DNA from: Marivivens donghaensis
GTDB taxonomy: Bacteria; Pseudomonadota; Alphaproteobacteria; Rhodobacterales; Rhodobacteraceae
NCBI RefSeq assembly: GCF_030410045.1
Contig: NZ_JAUFRA010000006.1
Location: 370,507 to 434,506, forward strand
DNA: 64,000 nt
Reading direction: 5' to 3'
Shown: positions 1 through 8,933 of the stretch, one piece after another
Position numbering within the stretch: the first letter of the stretch is position 1
How the letters are laid out: the number at the start of each line of letters is the position of its first letter
Program-made: the position numbers and the translations under genes
The notes under the pieces: model-generated
What the model saw: only the letters and a program-made list of their open reading frames with translations
What the model was told of the DNA's origin: nothing
Databases searched by the model: none

Positions 1-516
1 TTAGCTGATCTGCGGGGGCTCTTCTCTGTCGTCAGTCAGGACGCTGCGCTGTTTGATGAAACCCTGCGGGACAACATCCTTTTGGGTCGTGATCTGGACG
101 AGGCGAGCATTGAGCGCGCGCTGACCGCCGCCCATGTGTCGGACTTCTTGCCGCGTTTGTCGGACGGTCTAAACAGCCCTGCGGGGCCGCGTGGGTCGAA
201 CCTGTCAGGCGGCCAACGTCAACGGGTCGCGATTGCGCGGGCGCTTGTCCGCAACACGCCGATCCTTTTGTTGGACGAGGCGACCTCGGCGCTCGATACC
301 AAGAGCGAACAGATCGTTCAAAGCGCACTAGAGACCCTGTCCGAAGGCCGCACCACGCTGGTCATCGCGCACCGTCTGTCTACCGTCCGCAATGCTGACA
401 GCATCGTCGTGATGGACCGTGGCCGCGTGATGGACCAAGGCACGCATGACGAATTGTTGGCGCGTGGCGGAATTTACGCCGATCTCTATCGTCTGCAGTT
501 CAAAACCGAAGACTGA
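1..516 (+). CDS. ABC transporter ATP-binding domain, C-terminal fragment (gene begins before the window)
   Basis: The frame is open from the first base, so this is the 3' part (171 residues) of a longer gene. It holds the second half of an exporter-type nucleotide-binding domain: the Q-loop (VVSQDAALFDE), the signature LSGGQRQRVAIARAL, Walker B ILLLDEATSALD and the H-loop in VIAHRLS. This arrangement is typical of the MsbA/LmrA-like family, where a membrane domain precedes the ATPase in one chain and exports lipids or drugs from the cytoplasmic side. The membrane domain and Walker A lie outside the window, so the substrate cannot be inferred. An internal ATG at 82 is in frame but lies after the Q-loop and is not the start. 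ygfZ follows 36 bp downstream on the same strand. Confidence 0.9.
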   Translation, partial: LADLRGLFSVVSQDAALFDETLRDNILLGRDLDEASIERALTAAHVSDFLPRLSDGLNSPAGPRGSNLSGGQRQRVAIARALVRNTPILLLDEATSALDTKSEQIVQSALETLSEGRTTLVIAHRLSTVRNADSIVVMDRGRVMDQGTHDELLARGGIYADLYRLQFKTED

Positions 517-552
517 GCCCTATATCCACCCCTAACGACTTAGGGAAAACCG

Positions 553-1284
553 ATGACCGACAGAACCATTCTGGCCGTGACTGGCAGCGACCGTGTTAAA
601 TTCCTGCATGGGCTGACGACAAATGACCTCCGCACCCCGACCGAGGGGATCGCCTATGCGGCGTTGTTGACGCCGCAGGGTAAATATCTGGCGGATTTCT
701 TTATGGTCGGGCAGGCGGATCGCATCCTGATCGACGTGGCGACGCCTCTCGCGGCGGGGCTGATGCAACGCCTGACGATGTATCGTCTGCGGGCCGATGT
801 GCAGATTGCAGCGACCGACCTGCAAGTCAAACGCGGCACGGGCGATGCGCCAGAGGGTGCCCTGACCGACCCGCGAGACGCGGCACTGGGCTGGCGGCTC
901 TATGGGGCTGAGGGGGGCGATGATGGCACCGATTGGGCCGCGCTGCGGATTGAACATCTGATCCCTGAAACAGGTGTGGAGCTTGGCCCCGATAGCTACA
1001 TCCTCGAGCAGGGCTTTGATCGGCTGAACGGCGTCGATTTCAAGAAAGGCTGCTATGTCGGCCAAGAGGTCACCGCACGGATGAAGCACAAGACCGAGTT
1101 GAAAAAGGGTCTTGTCCGAGTGCTGGTCGATGGTGCGGCAGAGGCGGGCACGCCGATCATGGCGGGCGACAAAGAGGCGGGCGTGTTGCACACCGTGTCG
1201 GGCGGCAAAGGCATCGCCTACCTTCGGTTCGACCGCGCCGACGGCGAAATGACCGCCGGCGAGGCCAAGGTTACGCGCGCTTAA
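553..1284 (+). CDS. ygfZ: YgfZ/GcvT-family folate-binding protein
   Basis: A 243-residue protein of the YgfZ branch of the GcvT fold. The family signature K-G-C-Y-V-G-Q-E appears near residue 165 (KKGCYVGQEVTARMKHK). In characterised members its cysteine is needed for help in Fe-S cluster repair or assembly, using bound tetrahydrofolate. The protein is expected to be cytoplasmic. The ATG at 553 follows AGGGAAAACCG, a modest ribosome site. The stop codon overlaps the stop of the convergent acyl-CoA synthetase by 4 bp (TTAA shared by both strands). The family call is firm from the signature and length; the exact partner cluster is not known from sequence. Confidence 0.88.
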   Translation: MTDRTILAVTGSDRVKFLHGLTTNDLRTPTEGIAYAALLTPQGKYLADFFMVGQADRILIDVATPLAAGLMQRLTMYRLRADVQIAATDLQVKRGTGDAPEGALTDPRDAALGWRLYGAEGGDDGTDWAALRIEHLIPETGVELGPDSYILEQGFDRLNGVDFKKGCYVGQEVTARMKHKTELKKGLVRVLVDGAAEAGTPIMAGDKEAGVLHTVSGGKGIAYLRFDRADGEMTAGEAKVTRA

Positions 1285-2915
1285 CCCTCTTGGGCGGCGC
1301 GGTTACGTAGCACGTATTTCTGCACCTTACCTGTTGAGGTCTTTGGCAACGGCCCAAAGATCAGCGTTTTGGGCGCCTTAAAGTGCGCCATGTTTTCGCG
1401 GCAGAAGGCGATCAGCTCTTCGGCGGTGACCGTCGCACCGGCCCGCAGGTCAACAAAGGCACAGGGCGTTTCGCCCCATTTTTCGTCAGGTTTTGCAACC
1501 ACTGCGGCCTCGGACACGGCGGGGTGACGGTAGAGAACATCCTCGATCTCGATCGAAGAGATATTCTCGCCACCCGAAATGATGATGTCCTTAGAGCGGT
1601 CTTTGATCTCTAGATACCCATCGGGGTGCATCACGGCCAAATCGCCCGTCGCGAACCAGCCACCACGAAACGCCTCGGCGGTCGCGGTTGGGTTCTTGAG
1701 GTAGCCTTTCATCACGATATTGCCGCGCATGAAGATCTCACCGATGGTTTTGCCGTCTTTCGGTGTCGGCTCCATCGTTTCGGCATCGGCCACCATCAAA
1801 CCGTCGAGCACGTGATACCGCACGCCCTGACGCGATTTCAGTTTTGCCTGATCGTTCGGCGTTTCCTCGTTCCATTCCTCTTTCCATGCGCAAGACACAG
1901 ACGGGCCGTAGCATTCGGTCAGGCCGTAGGCATGGGTGACCTGCACGCCCATTGCTTCCATCTTGGCGATGACAGAGGCGGGGGGCGGGGCGGCTGCGGT
2001 CATGACTTTGACCTCGTGGGTAAAGTCTTTCAGCTCGTCCGGTGCGCTCGCCAACATATTCAGAACGATAGGTGCGCCGCAGAAGTGGGTGACCTTTTCG
2101 TCGCGGATCAATTGGAAGATCGGTTCGACACGCACAGCCCGCAGACAGACGCAGACGCCCGCCATCGCGGCGATGGTCCACGGGAAACACCAGCCGTTGC
2201 AGTGGAACATCGGCAGCGTCCAGAGGTAGCGTGAATGGTTCGGCATCCCCCATGTCAGGATATTGCCCATCGCGTTCAGCGCGGCACCACGGTGGTGATA
2301 GACAACGCCCTTGGGGTTGCCCGTTGTGCCCGAAGTGTAGTTCAGCGAAATCGCATCCCATTCGTCGGCTGGCATCTGCCAGTCAAAATCCTCGTCGCCT
2401 TCGGCCAGAAGGTCGTCGTAGGTCATGCTGCCGATCTTGTGGACGGGACCGTCATACATCGCGTCCTCAAGGTCGATGACCAGCATATCGCGGCCACTGA
2501 TCTTGATCGCGCGGTCGACGACTTCGGCGAACTCTGGGTCGACCATGACGACCTTGGATTCCGCGTGCGACAGGATAAAGCCGATGGTCTCTGCCTCGAG
2601 CCGCGTGTTGATGGTGTTCAGAACCGCGCCCGACATTGGCACGGCAAAGTGGGATTCGAACATCTCTGGGGTGTTGGCCGCGATGATCGACACGGTGTCG
2701 CCCTTGCCAATGCCGCGTTTGTTCAATGCCGATCCGATGCGGCACATGCGGGCATAGGTTTCGCGCCATGTCAGACGACGGTCCCCGTGTACTACGGCCA
2801 GATAATCGGGATACACAGATACGGTGCGGGCAATGAACGACAGCGGGGTCAGCGCTGCGTGGTTGGCGGCATTGCGGTCTAGGCCCGCGTCATAAATGGA
2901 CGGAATGGCGGTCAT
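1281..2915 (-). CDS. AMP-binding acyl-CoA synthetase
   Basis: A 544-residue adenylate-forming enzyme. The phosphate-binding motif YTSGTTGNPKG lies at residues 193-203, the adenine-side motif HAYGLTE in the middle, and the adenylation/hinge region GWFATGDLAVMHPDGYLEI-KDRSKDIIISGGEN towards the end. The catalytic C-terminal lysine is in KTSTGKVQK. The reaction is ATP-dependent activation of a carboxylic acid to its CoA thioester. The length and the N-terminal style match medium-chain acyl-CoA ligases, a group that in Roseobacters includes methylmercaptopropionate-CoA ligase (DmdB). I cannot tell which substrate this one takes, so no symbol is given. The start at 2915 has a strong site (GGGGAGAGAGTT before ATG). 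Confidence 0.88.
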   Translation of the reverse strand: MTAIPSIYDAGLDRNAANHAALTPLSFIARTVSVYPDYLAVVHGDRRLTWRETYARMCRIGSALNKRGIGKGDTVSIIAANTPEMFESHFAVPMSGAVLNTINTRLEAETIGFILSHAESKVVMVDPEFAEVVDRAIKISGRDMLVIDLEDAMYDGPVHKIGSMTYDDLLAEGDEDFDWQMPADEWDAISLNYTSGTTGNPKGVVYHHRGAALNAMGNILTWGMPNHSRYLWTLPMFHCNGWCFPWTIAAMAGVCVCLRAVRVEPIFQLIRDEKVTHFCGAPIVLNMLASAPDELKDFTHEVKVMTAAAPPPASVIAKMEAMGVQVTHAYGLTECYGPSVSCAWKEEWNEETPNDQAKLKSRQGVRYHVLDGLMVADAETMEPTPKDGKTIGEIFMRGNIVMKGYLKNPTATAEAFRGGWFATGDLAVMHPDGYLEIKDRSKDIIISGGENISSIEIEDVLYRHPAVSEAAVVAKPDEKWGETPCAFVDLRAGATVTAEELIAFCRENMAHFKAPKTLIFGPLPKTSTGKVQKYVLRNRAAQEG

Positions 2916-3063
2916 AACTCTCTCCCCTACGTGCCCGACCTCTCCTTGATCGGGGCCGCGAACTGGCGGCGTTTGGCAGAGTTTAGGGTGAATTTTCGCA
3001 CCGCGTCCACGGGGTTATGCGCGGGCAGACTGTTTGTCGCGGTGTCAAAACGAGAACCGCATA

Positions 3064-3093
3064 GAAAAAGGGCGGCCCGATGGACCGCCCCTT
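3064..3093 (-). terminator. Rho-independent terminator of valS
   Basis: The stem GGGCGG...CCGCCC, extended by CC/GG around a short loop, is followed on the minus strand by CCCTTTTTCTAT. It lies 22 bp past the valS stop. The same outer sequence (TAGAAAAAGGGCG on the plus strand) recurs at 14651 and 42361. Confidence 0.85.
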
Positions 3094-3114
3094 CTTTACC
3101 ATTGATCAACCCGA

Positions 3115-6024
3115 TCAGCCGATTTCGGCCAAACGTGCCAGAGCGGCTTTCAACTGGGCCTCTTCTTCTTCGCGCAGGGCGAGGTTGGTGCGGGTTTCTT
3201 CGATCACTTCTTCTGGGGCGCTTTCTGCAAATTTCGGGTTGTTCAGGCGGCCACGTAGACCCCCGAGTTCCTTTTGCAGCTTGCCCAAGACCTTTTCCAC
3301 GCGGGCTTTTTCAGCGGCCACGTCGATGATGTCTGCCAGTGGCAGCGCAAAGGTCGCGCCCTTGGTGGTGATTGTGATCGACCCTTTGGGGGCTTCTGCG
3401 GATTCGGTGATGTCGCCGATGCGGGCCAGACGGGTGATGAGCGTTTGGTTGTTCGCCAGAGCAGCCTTAGCGCCCGCGTCGGCCTCTTGCATGACCACGG
3501 GGACATACAGACCCACAGGCACGTTCATCTGTGCGCGTGCCGAACGGATGCCTTCGATCAACGAGATTGCCCAGTTCAGTTCGGCGTCTGCCGCATCGTC
3601 CACCAGATCGGCGGCGGTGTAGGTCGGCCAGTCGGCGTGGACGAGCATTTTCGAACGGTTGTCGGCCAGCGTGCCCCAGAGCTCTTCGGTGATGAAGGGC
3701 ATGAAGGGGTGCAGGAGGATCAGACATTGGTCGATGACCCAGCCCATGACCTTTTGCGTTTCGGCTTTGACTGCGTCGTCGCCGTCCATGATCAGCGGCT
3801 TCGAGAATTCGACATACCAGTCGCAGACCTTGCCCCAGACAAAGCCGTAGAGCGCATTGGCTGCATCGTTAAAGCGGTAGGCCTCAATCGCGGCGTCGAC
3901 CTCTTCGCGGACACGAGCGGTTTCACCGATGATCCACTTGTTCACGGTCGCCGTTGCGGTCGGGATTTCAGTCGCGCCATGCACCGCACCGTTCATCTCA
4001 GCGAAACGCGACGCGTTCCACAGTTTGGTGCCAAAGTTGCGGTAGCCTTTGATGCGGTCCTCGGACAGTTTCAGAACGCCGCCAATCGCTGCCATCGACG
4101 CATTGGTGAACCGCAGCGCGTCTGCGCCGTATTCATCAATGATCACCAGCGGGTCGATCACGTTGCCCGTGGTTTTCGACATCTTCTTGCCCTTCTCGTC
4201 GCGGACGAGCTGGTGCAGGTAGACGGTGTGGAACGGGATTTCGTCAACAACAGCGAGCTGCATCATGATCATGCGGGCAACCCAGAAGAACAGGATGTCC
4301 TGACCCGTCACCAACACATCGGTCGAGAAGTATTTCGAGGTGCTCTCGTCCCAGTTCGGCCAGCCCAGCGTGCCGATCGGCCACAGACCCGACGAGAACC
4401 ACGTGTCGAGCACGTCGGGGTCACGGGTGAGCGATTTGCCACCCGATTGCGCAACGGCCTCTGCTTCTGTCGGGGCGCAATAGGCGTTGCCTTCTGCGTC
4501 ATACCACACAGGGATCTGGTGACCCCACCACAGTTGGCGCGAGATACACCACGGTTCGATGTTTTCGAGCCAGTGGTAATAGGTCTTTTCACCCGACTCT
4601 GGCATGATCTTGATGTCGCCATTGCGGACGGCATCCAGCGCAGGGCCAACGATTTTCGAGGTTTCAACGAACCATTGGTCGGTCAGCATCGGTTCGATGA
4701 CAACTTTCGAACGGTCGCCGAACGGCTGCATGATCGGCTTTGCTTCGACCAGTGGAACCAGCGCATCTGCGCCCTCGGCATCTGCCTTCAGCGCGGCCTT
4801 GCCTAGACGCGGGTCCGTCGCAACGGTCATCACGGCGAGGCCCTCTGCAGTGATCGCAGCAACGACCTTTTCACGCGCCTCAAAACGGTCGAGGCCACGG
4901 TATTCTTCGGGCACGAGGTTGATCGCGTCGATTTCCTGAACGGTGAATGCTTTGCCCGCTGCGTATTCGGCGGCTTTCGCGGCTTCCTCGGCGTAAGGCG
5001 CACCATCGGCACGCATCGCGCCACGGGTGTCCATCAGACGATATTGCGGGATGTTGCCACGCTTTGCGACTTCGTGGTCGTTAAAGTCGTGTGCGCCCGT
5101 GATTTTCACCGCACCCGAGCCAAAGGCCATATCGGGGTATTCGTCGGTGATGATCGGGATCAGGCGGCGCTGTTCTTTCGGACCAACAGGGATTTCGCAG
5201 AGCTTGCCGACGATCGGCGCATAGCGTTCGTCATCAGGGTGCACCGCAACCGCGCCATCGCCCAGCATGGTTTCAGGGCGGGTCGTCGCGATAGAGATGT
5301 AATCGCGCTCCTCGCTAAATGTGACATTCCCATCCTCGTCTTTTTCGACGTAGGTGTAGGTCTCGCCACCCGCCAGCGGGTATTTGAAGTGCCACATATG
5401 GCCGTCGGTTTCGATGTTCTCAACTTCGAGGTCGGAAATAGCAGTTTCAAAATGCGGGTCCCAGTTCACCAGACGCTTGCCGCGGTAGATGAAACCCTTG
5501 TTGTACATTTCGACAAAGACTTTGATCACGGCGTCGTGGAAGTTGCCTTCTTCGCCAGCAGGGGCGTTCGGAGCACCCGACATGGTGAACGCGTTGCGCG
5601 ACCAATCGCAGGACGAACCCAGACGTTTCAGTTGGCTGATGATCGTGTTGCCGTATTGGCCTTTCCATTCCCAAACCTTGTCGAGGAATGCCTCACGGCC
5701 CAGATCACGACGACCCGGTTGGCCCGTCGCGGCGAGCATCTTTTCGACCTGAAGCTGGGTCGCGATCCCTGCGTGGTCCTGCCCCGGCTGCCAGAGCGTG
5801 TCAAAGCCGCGCATACGGTGCCAACGGATCAGAATATCCTGCAGCGTGTTGTTGAACGCGTGGCCCACGTGCAGTGCGCCCGTCACGTTCGGCGGCGGGA
5901 TCATGATGGTAAAGGTTTCGTCGCGCGATTTGTTCGCGCCAGCCGCAAATGCGCCTGCGTCTTCCCACTTTTTGTAAATGCGGGCCTCGGCTTCGGCCGC
6001 GTCAAAGGTCTTTTCCATCGCCAT
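3115..6024 (-). CDS. valS: Valyl-tRNA synthetase
   Basis: A class I aminoacyl-tRNA synthetase of 969 residues, normal for ValS. The HIGH motif is HVGHA at residues 52-56, after PPPNVTG. The KMSKS motif is KMSKTTGN near residue 610. ValS-type editing and anticodon domains follow, and the C-terminal coiled-coil arm is visible (EKARVEKVLGKLQKEL... to EEEEAQLKAALARL). It charges tRNA-Val with valine in the cytoplasm. I chose the ATG at 6024 (MAMEKTFDAAEAEARIYKKW) because AGAAGGGATC precedes it and this is where similarity to ValS begins. A start at 6159 would add 45 residues of non-protein-like sequence. It is transcribed alone and ends in a terminator. Confidence 0.97.
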   Translation of the reverse strand: MAMEKTFDAAEAEARIYKKWEDAGAFAAGANKSRDETFTIMIPPPNVTGALHVGHAFNNTLQDILIRWHRMRGFDTLWQPGQDHAGIATQLQVEKMLAATGQPGRRDLGREAFLDKVWEWKGQYGNTIISQLKRLGSSCDWSRNAFTMSGAPNAPAGEEGNFHDAVIKVFVEMYNKGFIYRGKRLVNWDPHFETAISDLEVENIETDGHMWHFKYPLAGGETYTYVEKDEDGNVTFSEERDYISIATTRPETMLGDGAVAVHPDDERYAPIVGKLCEIPVGPKEQRRLIPIITDEYPDMAFGSGAVKITGAHDFNDHEVAKRGNIPQYRLMDTRGAMRADGAPYAEEAAKAAEYAAGKAFTVQEIDAINLVPEEYRGLDRFEAREKVVAAITAEGLAVMTVATDPRLGKAALKADAEGADALVPLVEAKPIMQPFGDRSKVVIEPMLTDQWFVETSKIVGPALDAVRNGDIKIMPESGEKTYYHWLENIEPWCISRQLWWGHQIPVWYDAEGNAYCAPTEAEAVAQSGGKSLTRDPDVLDTWFSSGLWPIGTLGWPNWDESTSKYFSTDVLVTGQDILFFWVARMIMMQLAVVDEIPFHTVYLHQLVRDEKGKKMSKTTGNVIDPLVIIDEYGADALRFTNASMAAIGGVLKLSEDRIKGYRNFGTKLWNASRFAEMNGAVHGATEIPTATATVNKWIIGETARVREEVDAAIEAYRFNDAANALYGFVWGKVCDWYVEFSKPLIMDGDDAVKAETQKVMGWVIDQCLILLHPFMPFITEELWGTLADNRSKMLVHADWPTYTAADLVDDAADAELNWAISLIEGIRSARAQMNVPVGLYVPVVMQEADAGAKAALANNQTLITRLARIGDITESAEAPKGSITITTKGATFALPLADIIDVAAEKARVEKVLGKLQKELGGLRGRLNNPKFAESAPEEVIEETRTNLALREEEEAQLKAALARLAEIG

Positions 6025-6094
6025 CTTTATGATCCCTTCTGGTCTTGCCCTGTGGATTAGCCAAAAGGGGCCGAAAGGGAAAGGGCGAAGGGCG

Positions 6095-6535
6095 TTAAAC
6101 TGCGCGGTTGATGCGGGTTGAGAGGTGGATAAGGCTCTCCATTGCCTGAACGCCGTCAATCTCTCCGATTTTGTCGAGCGTTTGATCTAGTTCGAGCGTC
6201 GATCCCGTGCGCAATTGGGCGCAGAGGTCGAACCGACCAGAGGTCGTATGCACCACCTCAACCGAGGACATCCGTTTCAACTGCACCAACACCGCCGCCT
6301 GTGCAGAAGGGCGGATATGGATCAGTACGGTCGCCCGAATGGTGCTGCGTTGCACCTGATCCGAGAGCCGTAAGCTGTAGCCCGCAATCACGCCCGTCCG
6401 TTCCAGCCGATCAATGCGGGCCTGAACGGTCGTGCGTGCCAGTCCGAGCGTCTGCGCGATCTTAGCGACGGGCAGGCGGGCGTTTCGGGTGAGTTCCGCG
6501 ATCACGGCGCGGTCAGTGCTGTCCAGTTCTGTCAT
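6095..6535 (-). CDS. Lrp/AsnC-family transcriptional regulator
   Basis: A 146-residue regulator with the two-part Lrp layout. An N-terminal helix-turn-helix (residues 1-60: LDSTDRAVIAELTRNARLPVAKIAQTLGLARTTVQARI) is followed by a C-terminal ligand/oligomerisation domain. I start it at the ATG at 6535 (MTELDSTD), the usual N-terminus; a start at 6598 would add 21 unlikely residues. It is divergent from the ornithine decarboxylase-like gene at 6648, so it most likely controls that gene in response to an amino acid. A direct repeat of GTCATTTTG in the shared intergenic region is a candidate binding site. The ligand is not known. Confidence 0.9.
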   Translation of the reverse strand: MTELDSTDRAVIAELTRNARLPVAKIAQTLGLARTTVQARIDRLERTGVIAGYSLRLSDQVQRSTIRATVLIHIRPSAQAAVLVQLKRMSSVEVVHTTSGRFDLCAQLRTGSTLELDQTLDKIGEIDGVQAMESLIHLSTRINRAV

Positions 6536-6550
6536 ATCGTCGATGATACC

Positions 6551-6580
6551 GTCATTTTGCCGAAAAGGAGAGTCATTTTG
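6551..6580. promoter_or_regulatory. Direct repeat GTCATTTTG in the Lrp/decarboxylase intergenic region
   Basis: Two identical copies of GTCATTTTG, at 6551-6559 and 6572-6580, are spaced 21 bp start to start, about two helical turns. Both lie in the divergent promoter region between the Lrp-type regulator and the decarboxylase gene. Repeats on one DNA face suit an octameric Lrp/AsnC regulator. The function is inferred from position only. Confidence 0.4.
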
Positions 6581-6647
6581 TTCAATCTGCCACGACACAT
6601 CGTCTGAATTTTCGCGAACACTGGAGGAAAGCGAACAGGAGAGGCAG

Positions 6648-7787
6648 ATGTATCAACAGCCCGTAGAGGCCCAAACCATTGCGGATGTGCTTAAGACACG
6701 GTCCGACACCACGCCCGTGCATTTCTTTGCGCCCGACCGTCTGGATGCTCGGCTGGCCGAATTTCGGCGCGGGTTTCCGGGACTTGTGACCTATGCGGTT
6801 AAGGCGAACCCTACCGAAGACGTGCTGCGGCGTCTGTGTGCTGGGGGCTTGGACGGATTCGATGTGGCCTCGCCTGATGAAATCGCGCTGATCCGTCGGA
6901 TCTGCCCTGATGCGCCGATGCATTACAACAACCCCGTGCGGAGCAAGGCCGAAATTGCTGCAGGCATCGCGGCGGGCGTTGTGTCGTGGTCGGTCGATAC
7001 GCTGTCAGAGTATGAAAAGCTGGTCGCTGCGGGTGTGTCGCCCGCCGCAGAGGTCGCTGTGCGGTTCAAACTGCCTGTCGCAGGCGCAGCCTATGATTTC
7101 GGCGCGAAATTCGGCGCAGAGGTCGATCACGCGGTCGATTTGTTGCGCCATGTCGCGACCTCGGGTCGGCCATTGGCACTGACCTTCCACGTCGGCACGC
7201 AATGCACGGACCCAGCGGCCTATGTGACCTACATCCACGCGGCGGCACAAATTGCAGAGCGGGCGGGCGTGACGTTGGACCGTTTGAACGTCGGCGGCGG
7301 TTTTCCTGCGTCGCGCGATGGATCGCCGAAACCGCTAGAGCCGTTCTTTGCCGCGATCCGCGAAGCGATGTCGGCTTTTGCTGTGCGTCCGACGTTGATC
7401 TGCGAACCGGGGCGGGGCCTCGTGGCGGATAGTTTCGCCTATGCCGTTCAGGTGAAATCCATTCGTGGGCAGAGCGTTTACCTCACCGATGGGATTTACG
7501 GCGGCCTGTCCGAAATGGTGTCGATGCCCGCGCCTGCCTTGGCCGTCATGCGCGCTGAGGGTGATTGGCGTGATACTGCGCGGCAGGGCTTGCGGGCCTT
7601 TGGGCCGACCTGCGATAGCCTTGACCAATTACGCGATCCTCTGGCTTTGCCCGAGGGACTGACTGAGGGCGATTGGATCGTGTTTTGGTCGATGGGCGCC
7701 TATGTCACGGGCGTCACCACGCGGTTCAACGGCTACGGCCTTTCTGATCCCATTACAGTAAAGGATTTGTGCGCGCCCTATCACTAG
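6648..7787 (+). CDS. Type III PLP-dependent decarboxylase (ornithine/lysine decarboxylase-like)
   Basis: A 379-residue enzyme of the alanine-racemase-fold decarboxylase family (eukaryotic-type ODC, lysine/ornithine decarboxylases). The PLP lysine is K52 in YAVKANP. The PLP phosphate loop is VGGGFP, the substrate-side motif is CEPGRGLVA, and the C-terminal cysteine motif GPTCDSLD supplies the residue that crosses the dimer interface. The likely reaction is decarboxylation of ornithine to putrescine, feeding polyamine synthesis; a related diamino acid is possible. The ATG at 6648 has a strong site (AGGAGAGGCAG). The gene is divergent from an Lrp/AsnC regulator that probably controls it. Upstream in-frame codons back to 6432 belong to the divergent gene and were not used. 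Confidence 0.88.
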   Translation: MYQQPVEAQTIADVLKTRSDTTPVHFFAPDRLDARLAEFRRGFPGLVTYAVKANPTEDVLRRLCAGGLDGFDVASPDEIALIRRICPDAPMHYNNPVRSKAEIAAGIAAGVVSWSVDTLSEYEKLVAAGVSPAAEVAVRFKLPVAGAAYDFGAKFGAEVDHAVDLLRHVATSGRPLALTFHVGTQCTDPAAYVTYIHAAAQIAERAGVTLDRLNVGGGFPASRDGSPKPLEPFFAAIREAMSAFAVRPTLICEPGRGLVADSFAYAVQVKSIRGQSVYLTDGIYGGLSEMVSMPAPALAVMRAEGDWRDTARQGLRAFGPTCDSLDQLRDPLALPEGLTEGDWIVFWSMGAYVTGVTTRFNGYGLSDPITVKDLCAPYH

Positions 7788-7856
7788 GCTGGACACTGTT
7801 GGGTTGTGCGTTAGGCTGAGGCGTAACGGCATAACCTGTTCACCAAAGGGAACAAA

Positions 7857-8924
7857 GTGGCCATTCGTGATTGGGTTTTAGGTCTCCTTAACCGTCGTCC
7901 TCGCAGCGAAGAGGGCGGTGGGCGCAAGCGTGGACAGGCGACCCATGTTGTGATCCTCGACGGGACGATGTCGAGCTTGGCCGAGGGTTTTGAAACCAAC
8001 GCGGGTCTGACGTTCAAACTGCTCCGCGAGGCGGGGCATAAGGCCAATTTGACCGTCTATTACGAGGCGGGGATTCAGTGGCGCGATTGGACGGAAACCT
8101 TTGGTGTCATCGCAGGGCGCGGGATCAATCGGCAGATCGAACGGGCCTACGGGGTCTTATGTTCGCGCTGGCACCCTGGGGATCGGATTATCCTGATCGG
8201 CTATTCACGCGGGGCTTTCGCCGTGCGGTCGCTCGCGGGGGTGATCCAGCGGGTGGGGATCGTCAAACACCACGACGCGACCGAACGGCATGTCAAACTG
8301 GCCTACCGCTATTACACCCACGGCGCACGCAGCCCTTTTGCCCGCAGGTTCAAGGAACTCTACTGTGATCGCTCTGCCGATGTGGCGGCGATCGGCGTGT
8401 GGGATACGGTGAAATCACTGGGGCTTCGGCTGCCGATCCTGTGGAAGTTTGAGGAAAAGCGGCACAGTTTCCATTCGGACGGGTTGGAGCCCTGTGTTCG
8501 GTCGGCGTTTCATGCATTGGCCTTGGATGAAACCCGCGATGCATTCTTGCCAGAGATATGGGCGCCGCAAAACCGTTGGAACGGGCAGATTGAACAGGTT
8601 TGGTTCAAGGGCACCCATGGCGATGTTGGTGGACAATTGGGTGGGCGCATGGATGTGCGGCCCCTTTCGAATATCCCGCTCGTTTGGCTGCTGGATCGGC
8701 TCGAAGGGCAGGGGCTGCCCTTGCCCGACGGGTGGCGGGATCGGTTCCCCTGCGATGTGACCGCGCCATCGGTCGGCACATGGGCGCAATGGGGTAAACT
8801 GTTTTGGTCGCGTCACCGCCGCAAGGTTGGGCGTGATCCGTCCGAACGGTTGCATGACACCGTCGCGGACCGTGGGTTGGACACGAAAAAGCCCGCTCTG
8901 ATACAGAGCGGGCCCGAGGCCTGA
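7857..8924 (+). CDS. DUF2235 domain protein (predicted alpha/beta hydrolase)
   Basis: A 355-residue protein with DUF2235 family features. These are an opening strand and DGT motif (HVVILDGTMSS), the nucleophile elbow G-Y-S-R-G (IGYSRGAFAVRSL), an acid region (VGVWDTVKSLGL-like) and a histidine motif WFKGTHGDVGG. Some relatives are type VI secretion phospholipase effectors (Tle1 group); others are housekeeping proteins of unknown role. No T6SS genes are nearby, so an effector role is not supported here. The start is the GTG at 7857, ahead of which AAAGGGAAC gives a weak site. Its last codons run through the terminator hairpin of the convergent metF gene. Confidence 0.82.
   Translation: MAIRDWVLGLLNRRPRSEEGGGRKRGQATHVVILDGTMSSLAEGFETNAGLTFKLLREAGHKANLTVYYEAGIQWRDWTETFGVIAGRGINRQIERAYGVLCSRWHPGDRIILIGYSRGAFAVRSLAGVIQRVGIVKHHDATERHVKLAYRYYTHGARSPFARRFKELYCDRSADVAAIGVWDTVKSLGLRLPILWKFEEKRHSFHSDGLEPCVRSAFHALALDETRDAFLPEIWAPQNRWNGQIEQVWFKGTHGDVGGQLGGRMDVRPLSNIPLVWLLDRLEGQGLPLPDGWRDRFPCDVTAPSVGTWAQWGKLFWSRHRRKVGRDPSERLHDTVADRGLDTKKPALIQSGPEA
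8885..8913 (-). terminator. Terminator of metF, inside the 3' coding end of the DUF2235 gene
   Basis: A perfect 10-bp stem (GCCCGCTCTG at 8891-8900 and CAGAGCGGGC at 8904-8913) has a 3-nt loop and is followed on the minus strand by TTTTTC. It is 21 bp past the metF stop. On the plus strand the same bases encode residues near the end of the DUF2235 protein. Confidence 0.88.
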
Positions 8925-8933
8925 TGGATGGGA

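Noticed and set aside
3274..4806. 510-codon frame opposite valS
   Set aside because: valS has intact HIGH and KMSKS motifs; the opposite frame is a codon-bias shadow.
7857..8924. Type VI secretion phospholipase effector
   Set aside because: DUF2235 family membership alone does not show this, and no T6SS, immunity or VgrG gene is nearby.
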